A stretch of DNA of 35,839 nucleotides, taken from assembly GCA_029007315.1 (NCBI GenBank), contig JAQXHO010000177.1, forward strand, positions 1-35,839. The letters run 5' to 3'. The notes under the pieces were generated by a model. That model saw only the letters and a program-made list of their open reading frames with translations, ran no database searches and had not been told where the DNA came from. A program made the translations under genes and the position numbers. Every line of letters starts with the position of its first letter. The first letter of the stretch is position 1. This document shows, piece after piece, positions 6,971-14,743 of the stretch. This DNA is from Oscillospiraceae bacterium (GTDB lineage Bacteria > Bacillota > Clostridia > Oscillospirales > Ruminococcaceae).

Positions 6971-8377
6971 TTAAAACTGCAGGTAAATAAAAGGTCTTGC
7001 AGCTGAATCCGCAAGGAACATTCCGCTTACGGCAAGCATTGCTATCAAAAGTACAGTACCTGCTGTTTCTGCCGCAATAACAGCATTTTTGCTGCTCAGC
7101 CTGCTTATATACTTCTTAATGATGCTGCGAAGCGGGAAACAGCCTGCAGCAGCAGCCAGAATCAATATAATATTGCCCTTTAAGGATGAAACGAAAACTG
7201 AATCCATTAAACCGCCTTCACCCATCAGGAACATATTTTTAAGGCAGCATATCAGCTCCGAATAATCAGCAAAACAGAATATACAAAAGCCTGTTATTAT
7301 CACTATTTTGCTGTATATATGGCGAAGGACAGCCGGAATTCTCTTAATGCTCTTTTTGCCGAGAATAATATCTATTGCCATAAACACTCCATTGTAAATG
7401 CCCCACAGCAGGAAATTCAGTGAGATGCCGTGCCAGAGTCCTGCGCATATCCACACAAGGAACAATCCTCCGAATTTTCTCCTTTTGCCAAAAACCGGAA
7501 CATACAGAAGGTAATCACGGAAAAATTTTCCCAGGGAAATATGCCATCTCTGCCAGAATTCCGTAACAGTACCGCACATAAACGGGTGACGGAAGTTTTC
7601 TTCAAATCTGAAGCCGAAAATTCTGCCCATGCCTATAGCCATATCAGAATATCCTGAAAAGTCAAAATACACCTGGAGGGCAAACATTATAACACCGTAC
7701 CATGAACCCAGAAAAGTCTGATTCTCAATTGCACCATTATGAAGGAACTGATCAGCTATTTCACCCAGCTGGTCTGCGATCAGAACTTTTTTGGCAATGC
7801 CTATGCAGATTCTTCCAGCACCTTCACTGAAATCAATTATAGAAGTACTTCTTGAATGAAGCTGCAAAGCTATTGTTTCATACCGCACAACAGGTCCCAG
7901 AGGTGCAAGCGGGAAAAGTGTCATATACAGCAGGAAAGAACTGAAATTCTTCTCAGCATTCACCCTGCCCCAGTGGCAGTCGATAAGATAAGAAACTGCT
8001 CGGAACATAAAAAAGCTTAACCCTATGGGAAAATGGCAGTCCGGAACAGGAAAATCCGCACCGGAAATATTATTTATAACATCAATGATAAAGCCGGAAT
8101 ATCTTGCAGCTGCAAATATACCCGCATTCATAAGAATTCCAAGAATCAGACCGAGCTTCGGTGCAGATTCCTTTCCATATGATATCATCTTTCCGAAAAG
8201 ATAGTTCATACAGACGGCAAAAAGAATGAGCCATATGTATACCGGTTCGCCCCATGCGTAAAAAATAATTGAAAAAACGATAAGTACAGCATTTCTGTAT
8301 TTTGCATTTACAAGAAAATACAGGGCGGTGCATACCGGCAAAAACAGAAAAACGAAAATCAAGCTTGAAAACGCCAT
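6971..8377 (-). CDS. MBOAT-family membrane O-acyltransferase (AlgI/DltB-like)
   Basis: 468 residues, polytopic, starting MAFSSLIFVFLFLPVCTALYF as AlgI-type proteins do. The MBOAT signatures are present: FDFSGYSDMAIGMGRIFGF near residue 240, TEFWQRWHISLGKFFRDYLLYVP near 270, and CAGLWHGISLNFLLWG near 310, with the family's conserved His in LWHG. Such proteins move acyl (usually acetyl) groups across the membrane onto extracellular polysaccharide. Start ATG 8377 has RBS GGAGG 9 bases upstream. First gene of a cassette with the DHHW-like and ACP-like genes. The acceptor polymer is not shown by the sequence. Confidence 0.93.
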   Translation of the reverse strand: MAFSSLIFVFLFLPVCTALYFLVNAKYRNAVLIVFSIIFYAWGEPVYIWLILFAVCMNYLFGKMISYGKESAPKLGLILGILMNAGIFAAARYSGFIIDVINNISGADFPVPDCHFPIGLSFFMFRAVSYLIDCHWGRVNAEKNFSSFLLYMTLFPLAPLGPVVRYETIALQLHSRSTSIIDFSEGAGRICIGIAKKVLIADQLGEIADQFLHNGAIENQTFLGSWYGVIMFALQVYFDFSGYSDMAIGMGRIFGFRFEENFRHPFMCGTVTEFWQRWHISLGKFFRDYLLYVPVFGKRRKFGGLFLVWICAGLWHGISLNFLLWGIYNGVFMAIDIILGKKSIKRIPAVLRHIYSKIVIITGFCIFCFADYSELICCLKNMFLMGEGGLMDSVFVSSLKGNIILILAAAAGCFPLRSIIKKYISRLSSKNAVIAAETAGTVLLIAMLAVSGMFLADSAARPFIYLQF

Positions 8378-8429
8378 AACAAAAGAACCTCCGAGTCTGC
8401 ATGAACATAATAAATAACAAAAAATATCT

Positions 8430-8451
8430 GAAAGAATAATATTATTCTTTC
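8430..8451. promoter_or_regulatory. 22-bp perfect palindrome between promoter and start of the MBOAT operon
   Basis: Half-site GAAAGAATAAT followed directly by its reverse complement, no spacer. It lies 22 bases downstream of the -10 box of the MBOAT promoter and about 53 bases before the MBOAT start. Its position suits a repressor operator; an RNA hairpin with a tight loop is the alternative. Confidence 0.45.
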
Positions 8452-8473
8452 TTTGTCAATTTCAATTGATTTT

Positions 8474-8502
8474 ATTATACAATACTTTAAAGATTTTTGC
8501 AA
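8474..8502 (-). promoter_or_regulatory. Sigma-A-like promoter for the MBOAT cassette
   Basis: On the - strand TTGCAA (8502-8497), 17-base spacer, TATAAT (8479-8474), giving a leader of about 90 bases before the start codon at 8377. It is divergent from the tRNA promoter. Confidence 0.7.
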
Positions 8503-8557
8503 CAGGGAAAACAGTTTTTTTCATTTTTTATTTTAAAAATATTTTTTAAAAAAAGAC

Positions 8558-8586
8558 TTGACAAGATGCGTTTATTGTGGTAAAAT
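8558..8586 (+). promoter_or_regulatory. Sigma-A-like promoter for tRNA-Pro
   Basis: TTGACA at 8558-8563, 17-base spacer, TAAAAT at 8581-8586, 42 bases before the mature tRNA 5' end. Confidence 0.8.
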
Positions 8587-8628
8587 ATATATCGCAGGCT
8601 GAACAAAGCAGTCTGTACCCCTTTTTGT

Positions 8629-8704
8629 CTGGGTGTGGCGCAGTTGGTAGCGCGCTACCTTGGGGTGGTAGAGGCCGTGGGTTCAAGTCCCGTCACTCAG
8701 ACCA
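8629..8704 (+). tRNA. tRNA-Pro, anticodon GGG, CCA encoded
   Basis: 76 bases. Acceptor stem CTGGGTG pairs with CACTCAG (one G-U), discriminator A, encoded CCA. D arm GCGC-AGTTGGTA-GCGC; anticodon stem CTACC / GGTAG with loop TTGGGGT, giving anticodon GGG; T arm with GTTCAAGTC. The C1-G72 pair and A73 are proline identity features. It has its own promoter and terminator, so it is a single-gene unit. Confidence 0.96.
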
Positions 8705-8711
8705 TTTTATT

Positions 8712-8753
8712 ATCCCGATTCTGTTTTTTCAGCATCGGGATTTTTTCTTTTTT
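8712..8753 (+). terminator. Terminator after tRNA-Pro
   Basis: Stem ATCCCGAT / ATCGGGAT (8712-8719 with 8734-8741) followed by TTTTTCTTTTTT. Confidence 0.85.
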
Positions 8754-8871
8754 ACAGCTATTCTTACCCAGCTTGCTGATACACTTGCCACAATTATTGT
8801 ACAGCGGGAAACATGCAGCCGAAAAAGCGCCTGCAAAGAGCAGACGTCTTCAGAAGAATAACCGTTTACAG

Positions 8872-8907
8872 CGAAAAGCTGCTGCAGAACACATATCTGC
8901 AGCAGCT
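8872..8907 (-). terminator. Terminator after the SPFH gene
   Basis: 11-bp stem AGCTGCTGCAG / CTGCAGCAGCT (8877-8887 with 8897-8907); on the - strand it is followed by TTTTCGC, a short T-run. The gap 8754-8871 holds nothing else I can recognise. Confidence 0.65.
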
Positions 8908-8934
8908 TATTAATTTATCAGATTGCTGTTTTTC

Positions 8935-9810
8935 TTATTCGTTTTCGTTATTAGCAGGCTCGGTAGTCTGAGGTACTGCACCGTTCTGAGGAATATCAAT
9001 CAGAATAGATGAATCAGATGATACAACGCTTGGATATTTGCCGTCCCACTTCTGTATCTGCTGATATGTAAGAATATTGCCGTTGAGGGACGCATTTATC
9101 TTCTCATTGGCTTCCGCTTCAGCGTCAGCTCTTTTCAGCTTTGCCTCTGCTTCCGCTTCCGCTTCAATAACCTTCTTCTTTGCATCAGATTCTGCTTCCA
9201 TTATCTGCTGTTCCTTTTCGGTTTTTGCTTTGAGATAATTCTGCTCGGCAACCTGCTTCTGTTCAATTGCAGCATTGAATTCTGCTGAAAACTCAAAGTT
9301 AACAATATTGAACTTGTCAATTATGATTCCATACTCGGAAACCTTTTCTGTAAGGGCAGATCCAATCTCATCACCTACTGCTGTACGCTTTGTTATCAGT
9401 TCTTCAGCAGTGTACTGTGCAGAGATAGACTTAACAGCCTCCTGAATAGCCGGCTGAAGCACAGTATCCTGATACTGTTCACCGATGGTTTTATAGATAG
9501 AAGGTGCAGAATCACTTGTGATGTGGAAATTGACAGCAACTGCACTGGATACAGTCTGAAGATCCTTTGAAACGCTGTTTGATTCAACCTCGCATTTCTG
9601 GATCTTGTTGTTCACCATAACAACTGTCTGAACAAATGGAATTTTGAAGTTCAGACCGCTGTCAAGAGCACGGTCGCTGACCTTTCCCATTGTAACAACT
9701 ACTCCGGATGTTCCTGCCGGAACCACAGTAACACTGCTTGCTCCCACAATAAGCAGCAGCACAATTATCACTGCCGGAATTATAAATTTTTTAATATTAA
9801 CCTTTTTCAT
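8935..9810 (-). CDS. SPFH / prohibitin-family membrane protein
   Basis: 291 residues: an N-terminal membrane segment at about 11-30 (IIPAVIIVLLLIVGASSVTVV), then an SPFH domain (VPAGTSGVVVTMGKVSD, SGLNFKIPFVQTVVMVNNKIQ), then a long charged coiled coil at about 180-240 (EQKQVAEQNYLKAKTEKEQQIMEAESDAKKK and repeats of AEAEA). This is the prohibitin/HflK-C/stomatin layout: ring-forming scaffolds of membrane microdomains that often hold or restrain membrane proteases. The partner cannot be told from the context; the gene stands alone with its own promoter and terminator. RBS AGGAGG precedes ATG 9810. Confidence 0.9.
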   Translation of the reverse strand: MKKVNIKKFIIPAVIIVLLLIVGASSVTVVPAGTSGVVVTMGKVSDRALDSGLNFKIPFVQTVVMVNNKIQKCEVESNSVSKDLQTVSSAVAVNFHITSDSAPSIYKTIGEQYQDTVLQPAIQEAVKSISAQYTAEELITKRTAVGDEIGSALTEKVSEYGIIIDKFNIVNFEFSAEFNAAIEQKQVAEQNYLKAKTEKEQQIMEAESDAKKKVIEAEAEAEAKLKRADAEAEANEKINASLNGNILTYQQIQKWDGKYPSVVSSDSSILIDIPQNGAVPQTTEPANNENE

Positions 9811-9860
9811 TTAAAGACCTCCTGCAAGTCAATTTTTTCGGAAATAATTCCAATAGCGGC

Positions 9861-9889
9861 ATTATACCATGTTTTCCATTAAATGTCAA
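9861..9889 (-). promoter_or_regulatory. Sigma-A-like promoter for the SPFH gene
   Basis: On the - strand TTGACA (9889-9884), 17-base spacer, TATAAT (9866-9861): a full consensus match. Confidence 0.85.
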
Positions 9890-9908
9890 CATCGTTTTTA
9901 TATAAAAT

Positions 9909-9942
9909 AAAAAGGCGTCCCATTGCTGCAAACGCCTTTTTG
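9909..9942 (-). terminator. Terminator after trxA
   Basis: On the - strand AAAGGCGT pairs with ACGCCTTT around a 13-base loop, followed by a T-run (CCTTTTTATTTTAT), a few bases after the thioredoxin stop codon. Confidence 0.8.
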
Positions 9943-9947
9943 TTATC

Positions 9948-10256
9948 TTATTTCAGTAAGTCAAGGATTTTTGACTTAGGCACAAGTCCCACGGAAACAT
10001 CTGATACCTTGCCGTTCTTTACAGCAACAAGCATGGGAATGCTGCTTGCACGGAATGCCGACGCAATGGAAGGTGATTTATCCACATTCACCTTGCAAAT
10101 TTTATATTCCGGATGTTCCGCTGCAATTTCCTCCAGAACAGGTCCAAGCATCTGACAGGGTGCGCACCAGTCAGCATACAGGTCAACCAGCACAGTTTTA
10201 TCGGATTTTACAACCTCTGCTTCGAAATTCTCTTCGTTTACATGAATAACGCTCAT
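9948..10256 (-). CDS. trxA: Thioredoxin
   Basis: 102 residues with the thioredoxin active site WCAPC at 30-34, the cis-Pro segment (SIPMLVAVKNGK) near residue 75, and normal family length. I place the start at ATG 10256 (MSVIHV) because the in-frame ATG at 10307 would run into the upstream gene and add 17 residues with no family counterpart. It follows the ferredoxin-thioredoxin reductase-like gene with a 4-base gap, so the two are co-transcribed. It reduces protein disulfides in the cytoplasm; the neighbour suggests electrons come from ferredoxin rather than from NADPH. Confidence 0.95.
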   Translation of the reverse strand: MSVIHVNEENFEAEVVKSDKTVLVDLYADWCAPCQMLGPVLEEIAAEHPEYKICKVNVDKSPSIASAFRASSIPMLVAVKNGKVSDVSVGLVPKSKILDLLK

Positions 10257-10260
10257 ATTC

Positions 10261-10461
10261 TCAGTCCCTTTCTTTATAATAAAGCATACAATGACAGTAT
10301 CCTTCAAAATCTGGATCAGCTATCTGTCTGCGAAATTCTTCACAGATACATTTATTCTCAGGAATTCTCTCCAATCTGCATGGGCAGTAACCGTCCTTTG
10401 CAGCAAGGCCTTCACGAACCTTTTTTACGGTTTCACGGTCTTCATTTAATCGTACACCCAT
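10261..10461 (-). CDS. Small ferredoxin-thioredoxin reductase catalytic (beta) chain-like protein
   Basis: 66 residues with the FTR catalytic pattern in order: CPC near 26-28, CIC near 38-40 and CHC near 56-58. In plant-type FTR these cysteines bind one 4Fe-4S cluster and form the adjacent redox disulfide. The protein is shorter than plastid catalytic chains (about 110 residues), and no variable (alpha) subunit gene is present. The thioredoxin gene directly downstream supports a role in passing ferredoxin electrons to thioredoxin, suited to an anaerobe. Own promoter at 10490-10518; RBS GAAAGGAG. Confidence 0.85.
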   Translation of the reverse strand: MGVRLNEDRETVKKVREGLAAKDGYCPCRLERIPENKCICEEFRRQIADPDFEGYCHCMLYYKERD

Positions 10462-10489
10462 AAACTTTCACTCCTTTCTGGATATTTAT

Positions 10490-10518
10490 ATTGTAACATA
10501 TTTTTTTATGATATTCAA
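10490..10518 (-). promoter_or_regulatory. Sigma-A-like promoter for the FTR-trxA operon
   Basis: On the - strand TTGAAT (10518-10513), 17-base spacer, TACAAT (10495-10490). Confidence 0.65.
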
Positions 10519-10543
10519 TAGAAAAAAAATTTTTATTATAAAA

Positions 10544-10568
10544 AAAGCTGCCGTATAACAGCAGCTTT
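10544..10568 (-). terminator. Terminator after clpX
   Basis: On the - strand AAAGCTGC pairs with GCAGCTTT around a 9-base loop and is followed by TTTTTTATAATAAAA. Confidence 0.75.
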
Positions 10569-10574
10569 TAAATA

Positions 10575-11840
10575 TCAGTTTATAATATTTCCGGATTCGT
10601 CATAGGCAGCAGGAACAGCTCCGTTTTCCACGCAATCTGCTGTAACAACGACTTTCCGTGCATTTTCAGCAGAAGGTACGCTGTACATTGTTTCCATGAG
10701 GATATCCTCCATAATTCCTCTCAGACCTCTTGCGCCGGTTTTACGCTTTATTGCCTTCTCAGCAATTTTCTCAAGAGCCTCATCTTCGATGACAAGTTCT
10801 ATGTTGTCATATCCGAAAAGCTTCTGATACTGTTTCACCAGGGCATTCTTCGGCTCTGTGAGAATTCTGACCAGAGCAGCTTCGTCAAGATCGTCAAGAG
10901 TGGTAATAACCGGCAGTCTGCCCACCAGTTCCGGAACAAGGCCGAACTTTACAAGATCCTGAGGAGTTACCTTTCTGAAAATATTCGCAAGATCTGCTTT
11001 CTTGTCACTTATTTCAGCACCAAAGCCCAGTGATGAAGGAGTCATTCTCTTCTGAATGAGCTTTTCAAGTCCGTCAAAGGCACCGCCGCAAATAAAGAGA
11101 ATATTCTTTGTATTTACATGGATAAATTCCTGGTTCGGATGCTTTCGTCCGCCCTGAGGAGGTACATTTGAAACTGTACCCTCAATAATTTTAAGAAGTG
11201 CCTGCTGAACGCCTTCGCCGCTTACATCTCTTGTGAGAGATGTATTCTCAGACTTTCTTGAAATCTTGTCGATCTCATCTATATAAATGATTCCTCTCTC
11301 TGCTGCCTCAACATTGAAATCAGCTGCCTGAAGAAGGCGAACCAGTACATTTTCAACGTCATCACCAACATAACCTGCTTCAGTAATTGTAGTGGCGTCA
11401 GCAATTGCGAATGGAACATCAAGGATTCTGGCAAGAGTCTGTGCAAGAAACGTCTTTCCTACGCCTGTAGGTCCCAGCAGAAGCACATTGCTCTTCTGCA
11501 GCTCAACGTCTTCTCCGTCATCCTGGCTGAGAATTCTCTTGTAATGGTTATACACAGCAACCGAAAGCGACATTTTAGCAGAATCCTGTCCGATAACATA
11601 TTCATCCAGAACCTTTTTTATTTCCGCAGGCTTCAGAAGCTTAATCTCGCTTGCTTTCTTGCTTTCCTTTTTACTTTTTTTCGAAGAAGGCTCGTTTACA
11701 AGGCCGTTCCCATAGAGCATTTCATAGCAGTAGCACACACACTGATCGCAGATATTCACGCTTCCAGCTGAAAACATACTGCTGACCATTTCTTCGCTTT
11801 TACCGCAGAAATTACACTGTTTTACTGAATGTTCCGCCAT
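10575..11840 (-). CDS. clpX: ClpX, ATPase subunit of the ClpXP protease
   Basis: 421 residues, full length. The N-terminal zinc-binding domain has two CxxC pairs (CNFCGK and CDQC). The AAA+ module shows Walker A GPTGVGKT near 127-134, pore loop GYVG, Walker [10 protein letters not shown], and the RKH loop (GGRKHP). The ClpP-docking loop reads LGF rather than the common IGF. It unfolds tagged or recognised substrates and feeds them into ClpP, encoded directly upstream (gap of 9 bases). The order tig-clpP-clpX is common in clostridia; no lon gene follows here. The ATG is preceded by AAGGAGCAG. Confidence 0.98.
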   Translation of the reverse strand: MAEHSVKQCNFCGKSEEMVSSMFSAGSVNICDQCVCYCYEMLYGNGLVNEPSSKKSKKESKKASEIKLLKPAEIKKVLDEYVIGQDSAKMSLSVAVYNHYKRILSQDDGEDVELQKSNVLLLGPTGVGKTFLAQTLARILDVPFAIADATTITEAGYVGDDVENVLVRLLQAADFNVEAAERGIIYIDEIDKISRKSENTSLTRDVSGEGVQQALLKIIEGTVSNVPPQGGRKHPNQEFIHVNTKNILFICGGAFDGLEKLIQKRMTPSSLGFGAEISDKKADLANIFRKVTPQDLVKFGLVPELVGRLPVITTLDDLDEAALVRILTEPKNALVKQYQKLFGYDNIELVIEDEALEKIAEKAIKRKTGARGLRGIMEDILMETMYSVPSAENARKVVVTADCVENGAVPAAYDESGNIIN

Positions 11841-11849
11841 ATCTGCTCC

Positions 11850-12440
11850 TTACCTGTTTACAATAACCTTGTCGATCAGACCGTATTCCTTAGCTTCTTC
11901 AGCATACATATAATTGTCACGTTCTGTATCAATGTTGATCTGTTCAATGCTCTTGCCTGTATTTGCAGCAAGGATCTCATTCATGCGCTGACGTGTCCTG
12001 AGCAAATGGTCTGAGTGAATCTTTATATCAGTACACTGACCGGAAAGTCCGCCGGAGATAAGAGGCTGGTGGATCATTATTTCACTGTTGGGCAGAGCAA
12101 TTCTCTTTCCCTTTGCTCCTGAGGACAGAAGGAATGCTCCCATAGAAGCTGCCATACCAATACAAATAGTTGACACATCGCACTTGATATACTGCATTGT
12201 GTCATAAATTGCCATACCTGCTGTGCATGAACCGCCGGGGCTGTTGATATACAGGGAAATGTCCTTTTCTGCATCCTGGCTTTCCAGGTAAAGAAGCTGC
12301 GCAATTACAACGCTTGCTGAAGCATCTGTAACCTGATCGCAAAGCATAACGATACGGTCATTGAGAAGACGTGAGAAAATATCATATGAACGCTCTCCTC
12401 TGCCTGACTGCTCTACAACATATGGAACTAAAGTACTCAT
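11850..12440 (-). CDS. clpP: ClpP, proteolytic subunit of Clp protease
   Basis: 196 residues from ATG 12440. An in-frame ATG at 12449 exists, but the site AAAGGA abuts it, whereas it is 8 bases ahead of 12440, and homologues begin M-x-x-VPYVVEQ. Catalytic triad: Ser99 (GMAASMGAF), His124 (MIHQPL), Asp171 (first Asp of DTERD). It forms a barrel-shaped tetradecameric serine peptidase working with ClpX. The gap to tig (12441-12588) holds two inverted repeats but no convincing terminator, so co-transcription with tig is possible. Confidence 0.98.
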   Translation of the reverse strand: MSTLVPYVVEQSGRGERSYDIFSRLLNDRIVMLCDQVTDASASVVIAQLLYLESQDAEKDISLYINSPGGSCTAGMAIYDTMQYIKCDVSTICIGMAASMGAFLLSSGAKGKRIALPNSEIMIHQPLISGGLSGQCTDIKIHSDHLLRTRQRMNEILAANTGKSIEQINIDTERDNYMYAEEAKEYGLIDKVIVNR

Positions 12441-12458
12441 GCTCAACATCCTTTCATT

Positions 12459-12474
12459 CGGCAGAATTCTGCCG
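12459..12474. promoter_or_regulatory. 16-bp perfect palindrome upstream of clpP
   Basis: CGGCAGAATTCTGCCG, ending 5-6 bases ahead of the clpP ribosome binding site on the - strand. It does not match the direct-repeat CtsR operator of other Firmicutes. It may be an operator or a leader hairpin. Confidence 0.4.
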
Positions 12475-12508
12475 TATTTTACATTTTTTTACTTATGCTT
12501 AAATACCA

Positions 12509-12541
12509 CAGCAGGGCGAACACACGTCCGCCCTTTGCTGC
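12509..12541 (-). other. Hairpin between tig and clpP
   Basis: On the - strand CAGCAAAGGGCG can pair with CGCCCTGCTG (two-base bulge) around a 10-base loop. No T-run follows, so it looks more like a processing or stabilising hairpin than a terminator. Confidence 0.4.
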
Positions 12542-12588
12542 AATTATTTTTGAACGTTTTTAACGTCTGGGAAAATTTATCCGCTGTT

Positions 12589-13896
12589 TTATTCAGCTGC
12601 TTCTTCCTTAGCGGAATTGTCAACAACAGCTGCTTCCTTTACCAGATCCATAGCCTTTGTTACAAGCATATCTGTCTTGAACTCGTCCATAGGAATGCGA
12701 GCCTTAACATCTTCAAGAGTGAGATTGTTCTCTTCTGCAAGCTTTGTAAGCTCTGCGTCGATTTCTTCGTCAGAAAGCTCAATGTTTTCATTCTTTGCAA
12801 TTGCTTCCAGTGCAAGACGAAGCTTAACTTCATTCTCTGCTCTTTCAAGATATGTTGCCTTGAGTGAATCTGCGTCCATGCCAGTATACTGGAGATAGAG
12901 ATCCATGTCAAGACCATTCTGCTTCAGCTGAGAAGCAAAGCTGTTCATCAGTGTGTCTGCACGATGCTCGAACATACAGTGAGGAATCGGATCCTGTACC
13001 TTAGCGATAACAGCTTCGATAATTGCATTCTCAAAGGCATTCTGTGCAGAAGATTCAGCACTGTCTTCAAGCTTCTTTCTGATATCAGCCTTCAGCTCGT
13101 CTACTGTATCAAAATCAGATGCGTCCTTTACAAATTCATCATCAAGCTCAGGCAGTTCTTCGCAGGAAATGCTGTTGATGCGGCACTTGAATGTCGCTTC
13201 CTTGCCTGCATAGTCTTCCATCTGATAATTTTCCGGGAATGTTACAACAACGTCGAAATCCTCGCCGATATTGTGGCCTGCAACCTGTTCTTCAAAGCCG
13301 GGGATAAACTGACCGCTGCCAAGTTTCAGCTGGAAATCTTCGCCCTTGCCGCCTTCAAATGCTGTATCGCCGAAGAAGCCTTCAAAATTAAACTTAACTT
13401 CATCGCCCATCTGTGCAGCTCTGTCATCAACAGATACGATTCTTGCATTTCTCTGAAGCATTGTCTTGATCTGACCGTCAACGTCCTCATCAGTTACTTC
13501 GTGAACGTTCTTGGGAGCTGCAATGCCCTTGTAATCAGCAATATTGATAACAGGCTTTGTAACGCAGGTGAATTTAAGAACTGCGCCGTTCTCCTTATCA
13601 GCAGACAGAAGCTCAACCTTAGGTGCGTCAACCAGATCAAGTCCGGATTCTTCGATCACACCGTACATTTCCATATTAAGTACCATATTGATAGCCTGTT
13701 CATAGAACACATTCTCACCAAATGTACGCTCGCACATTTTTCTCGGAACCTTGCCCTTGCGGAAGCCAGGCAGAGAGATGTTCTTCTTCTCATACTGATA
13801 TGCAGCTTCTACTGCCTTTTCAAAAGAAGCAGCGTCGATCTCCACTGTCAGCTCGGACATATTAATGTCAGTTTTTTCGTTTGACTTTAAAATCAT
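12589..13896 (-). CDS. tig: Trigger factor, ribosome-bound chaperone / prolyl isomerase
   Basis: 435 residues from ATG 13896, chosen because GGAGGAA lies 6 bases upstream; the in-frame ATG at 13911 lies on top of that site. The N-terminal ribosome-binding domain carries the signature loop LPGFRKGKVPR (about residues 45-55, docking on L23). The FKBP-type domain is at about 150-245 (GDEVKFNFEGFFGDTAFEGGKGEDFQL, PGFEEQVAGHNIGE). The C-terminal helical domain is followed by a short acidic tail. It catches nascent chains at the exit tunnel. It leads the tig-clpP-clpX cluster, with a promoter at 13989-14017. Confidence 0.98.
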   Translation of the reverse strand: MILKSNEKTDINMSELTVEIDAASFEKAVEAAYQYEKKNISLPGFRKGKVPRKMCERTFGENVFYEQAINMVLNMEMYGVIEESGLDLVDAPKVELLSADKENGAVLKFTCVTKPVINIADYKGIAAPKNVHEVTDEDVDGQIKTMLQRNARIVSVDDRAAQMGDEVKFNFEGFFGDTAFEGGKGEDFQLKLGSGQFIPGFEEQVAGHNIGEDFDVVVTFPENYQMEDYAGKEATFKCRINSISCEELPELDDEFVKDASDFDTVDELKADIRKKLEDSAESSAQNAFENAIIEAVIAKVQDPIPHCMFEHRADTLMNSFASQLKQNGLDMDLYLQYTGMDADSLKATYLERAENEVKLRLALEAIAKNENIELSDEEIDAELTKLAEENNLTLEDVKARIPMDEFKTDMLVTKAMDLVKEAAVVDNSAKEEAAE

Positions 13897-13988
13897 ATTG
13901 ATTTCCTCCATAATTTAAATCTATTGTAAGCTTGAGCTTTGCAAAGCTATTATCCCTTTCCAAAGATCACTTCAATACACGCTTTATT

Positions 13989-14017
13989 ATTATACCATAC
14001 CTTATATAGTTTGACCA
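13989..14017 (-). promoter_or_regulatory. Promoter for tig (extended -10)
   Basis: On the - strand TGGTCA (14017-14012), 17-base spacer, TATAAT (13994-13989) preceded by TGG (extended -10). The -35 box is weak (4 of 6). Confidence 0.6.
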
Positions 14018-14050
14018 GTAGATTTTTACACTTCTCCCTTTGCAACAAAA

Positions 14051-14740
14051 TCACATTACTTTGCAGGGAATAAAATGTAAATAATCACTACTTATCATTT
14101 CCATTCTCGTTTCCTCATAAACGCCCTGGAATGCATGAAGATGCCCTTTGCCATGCACATGACCATAATAACATCTTTCTATCCTGTATTTATGAAGCAC
14201 CTCTAAAATGTCATAATTATAGGAATTGCCGTAAATCGGCGGATAATGAAGAAACACTATGGGACAAAGTCCTGCCTTTACAGCCGACTGAATTGAAACC
14301 TCCAGTCTTTGCACCTCTCTTGCAAGCACCTTTGCGTCAGCAGCTTCACCGGGCATATTGACCCAGCCTCTTGTGCCGCAGATGCCGTACCCGCCGTACT
14401 CATAGTGATTATTGTGAAGAATATGAAGACTTGAATATCCCTTAGCTTCAAAGAAATTCTCCATCTTTTTAAGTGAATTCCACCAGTAGTCGTGATTGCC
14501 TTTCAGAATAATTTTTCGTCCGGGCATTCTGTCAATGAATGCAAAATCCGCATCTGACTGTTCAAGGCTCATGCCCCAGGACAGATCTCCTGCAAGCACA
14601 ACTGTATCCTCAGCTCTGACGTTTACAAGCCAGTTTTCTTCAATAAGCTGCTGATAATTTTTCCAGCCGCCGAAAATATCCATAGGTTTATTCGGAACGC
14701 CCAAAGACAGATGAAGATCTCCAATGACAAACAAACTCAT
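14051..14740 (-). CDS. Calcineurin-like metallophosphoesterase
   Basis: 229 residues with all blocks of the family in order: GDLHLS (residues 7-12), GDLSWG (about 51-56), KGNHDYWW (about 79-86), FLHYPP and YGHVHG. These supply the two-metal site. The natural substrate is not evident; bacterial relatives act on phosphoesters from nucleotides to phospholipids or proteins. It starts 3 bases after the thrC stop and is probably the last gene of the lepB-to-thrC run. The 154 bases after it hold the tig promoter, but I see no clear terminator. Confidence 0.9.
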   Translation of the reverse strand: MSLFVIGDLHLSLGVPNKPMDIFGGWKNYQQLIEENWLVNVRAEDTVVLAGDLSWGMSLEQSDADFAFIDRMPGRKIILKGNHDYWWNSLKKMENFFEAKGYSSLHILHNNHYEYGGYGICGTRGWVNMPGEAADAKVLAREVQRLEVSIQSAVKAGLCPIVFLHYPPIYGNSYNYDILEVLHKYRIERCYYGHVHGKGHLHAFQGVYEETRMEMISSDYLHFIPCKVM

Positions 14741-14743
14741 ATA

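Noticed and set aside
12964-13884. 306-codon plus-strand frame opposite tig
   Set aside because: Shadow of trigger factor; no RBS, no family pattern, and codon usage follows from the antisense strand.
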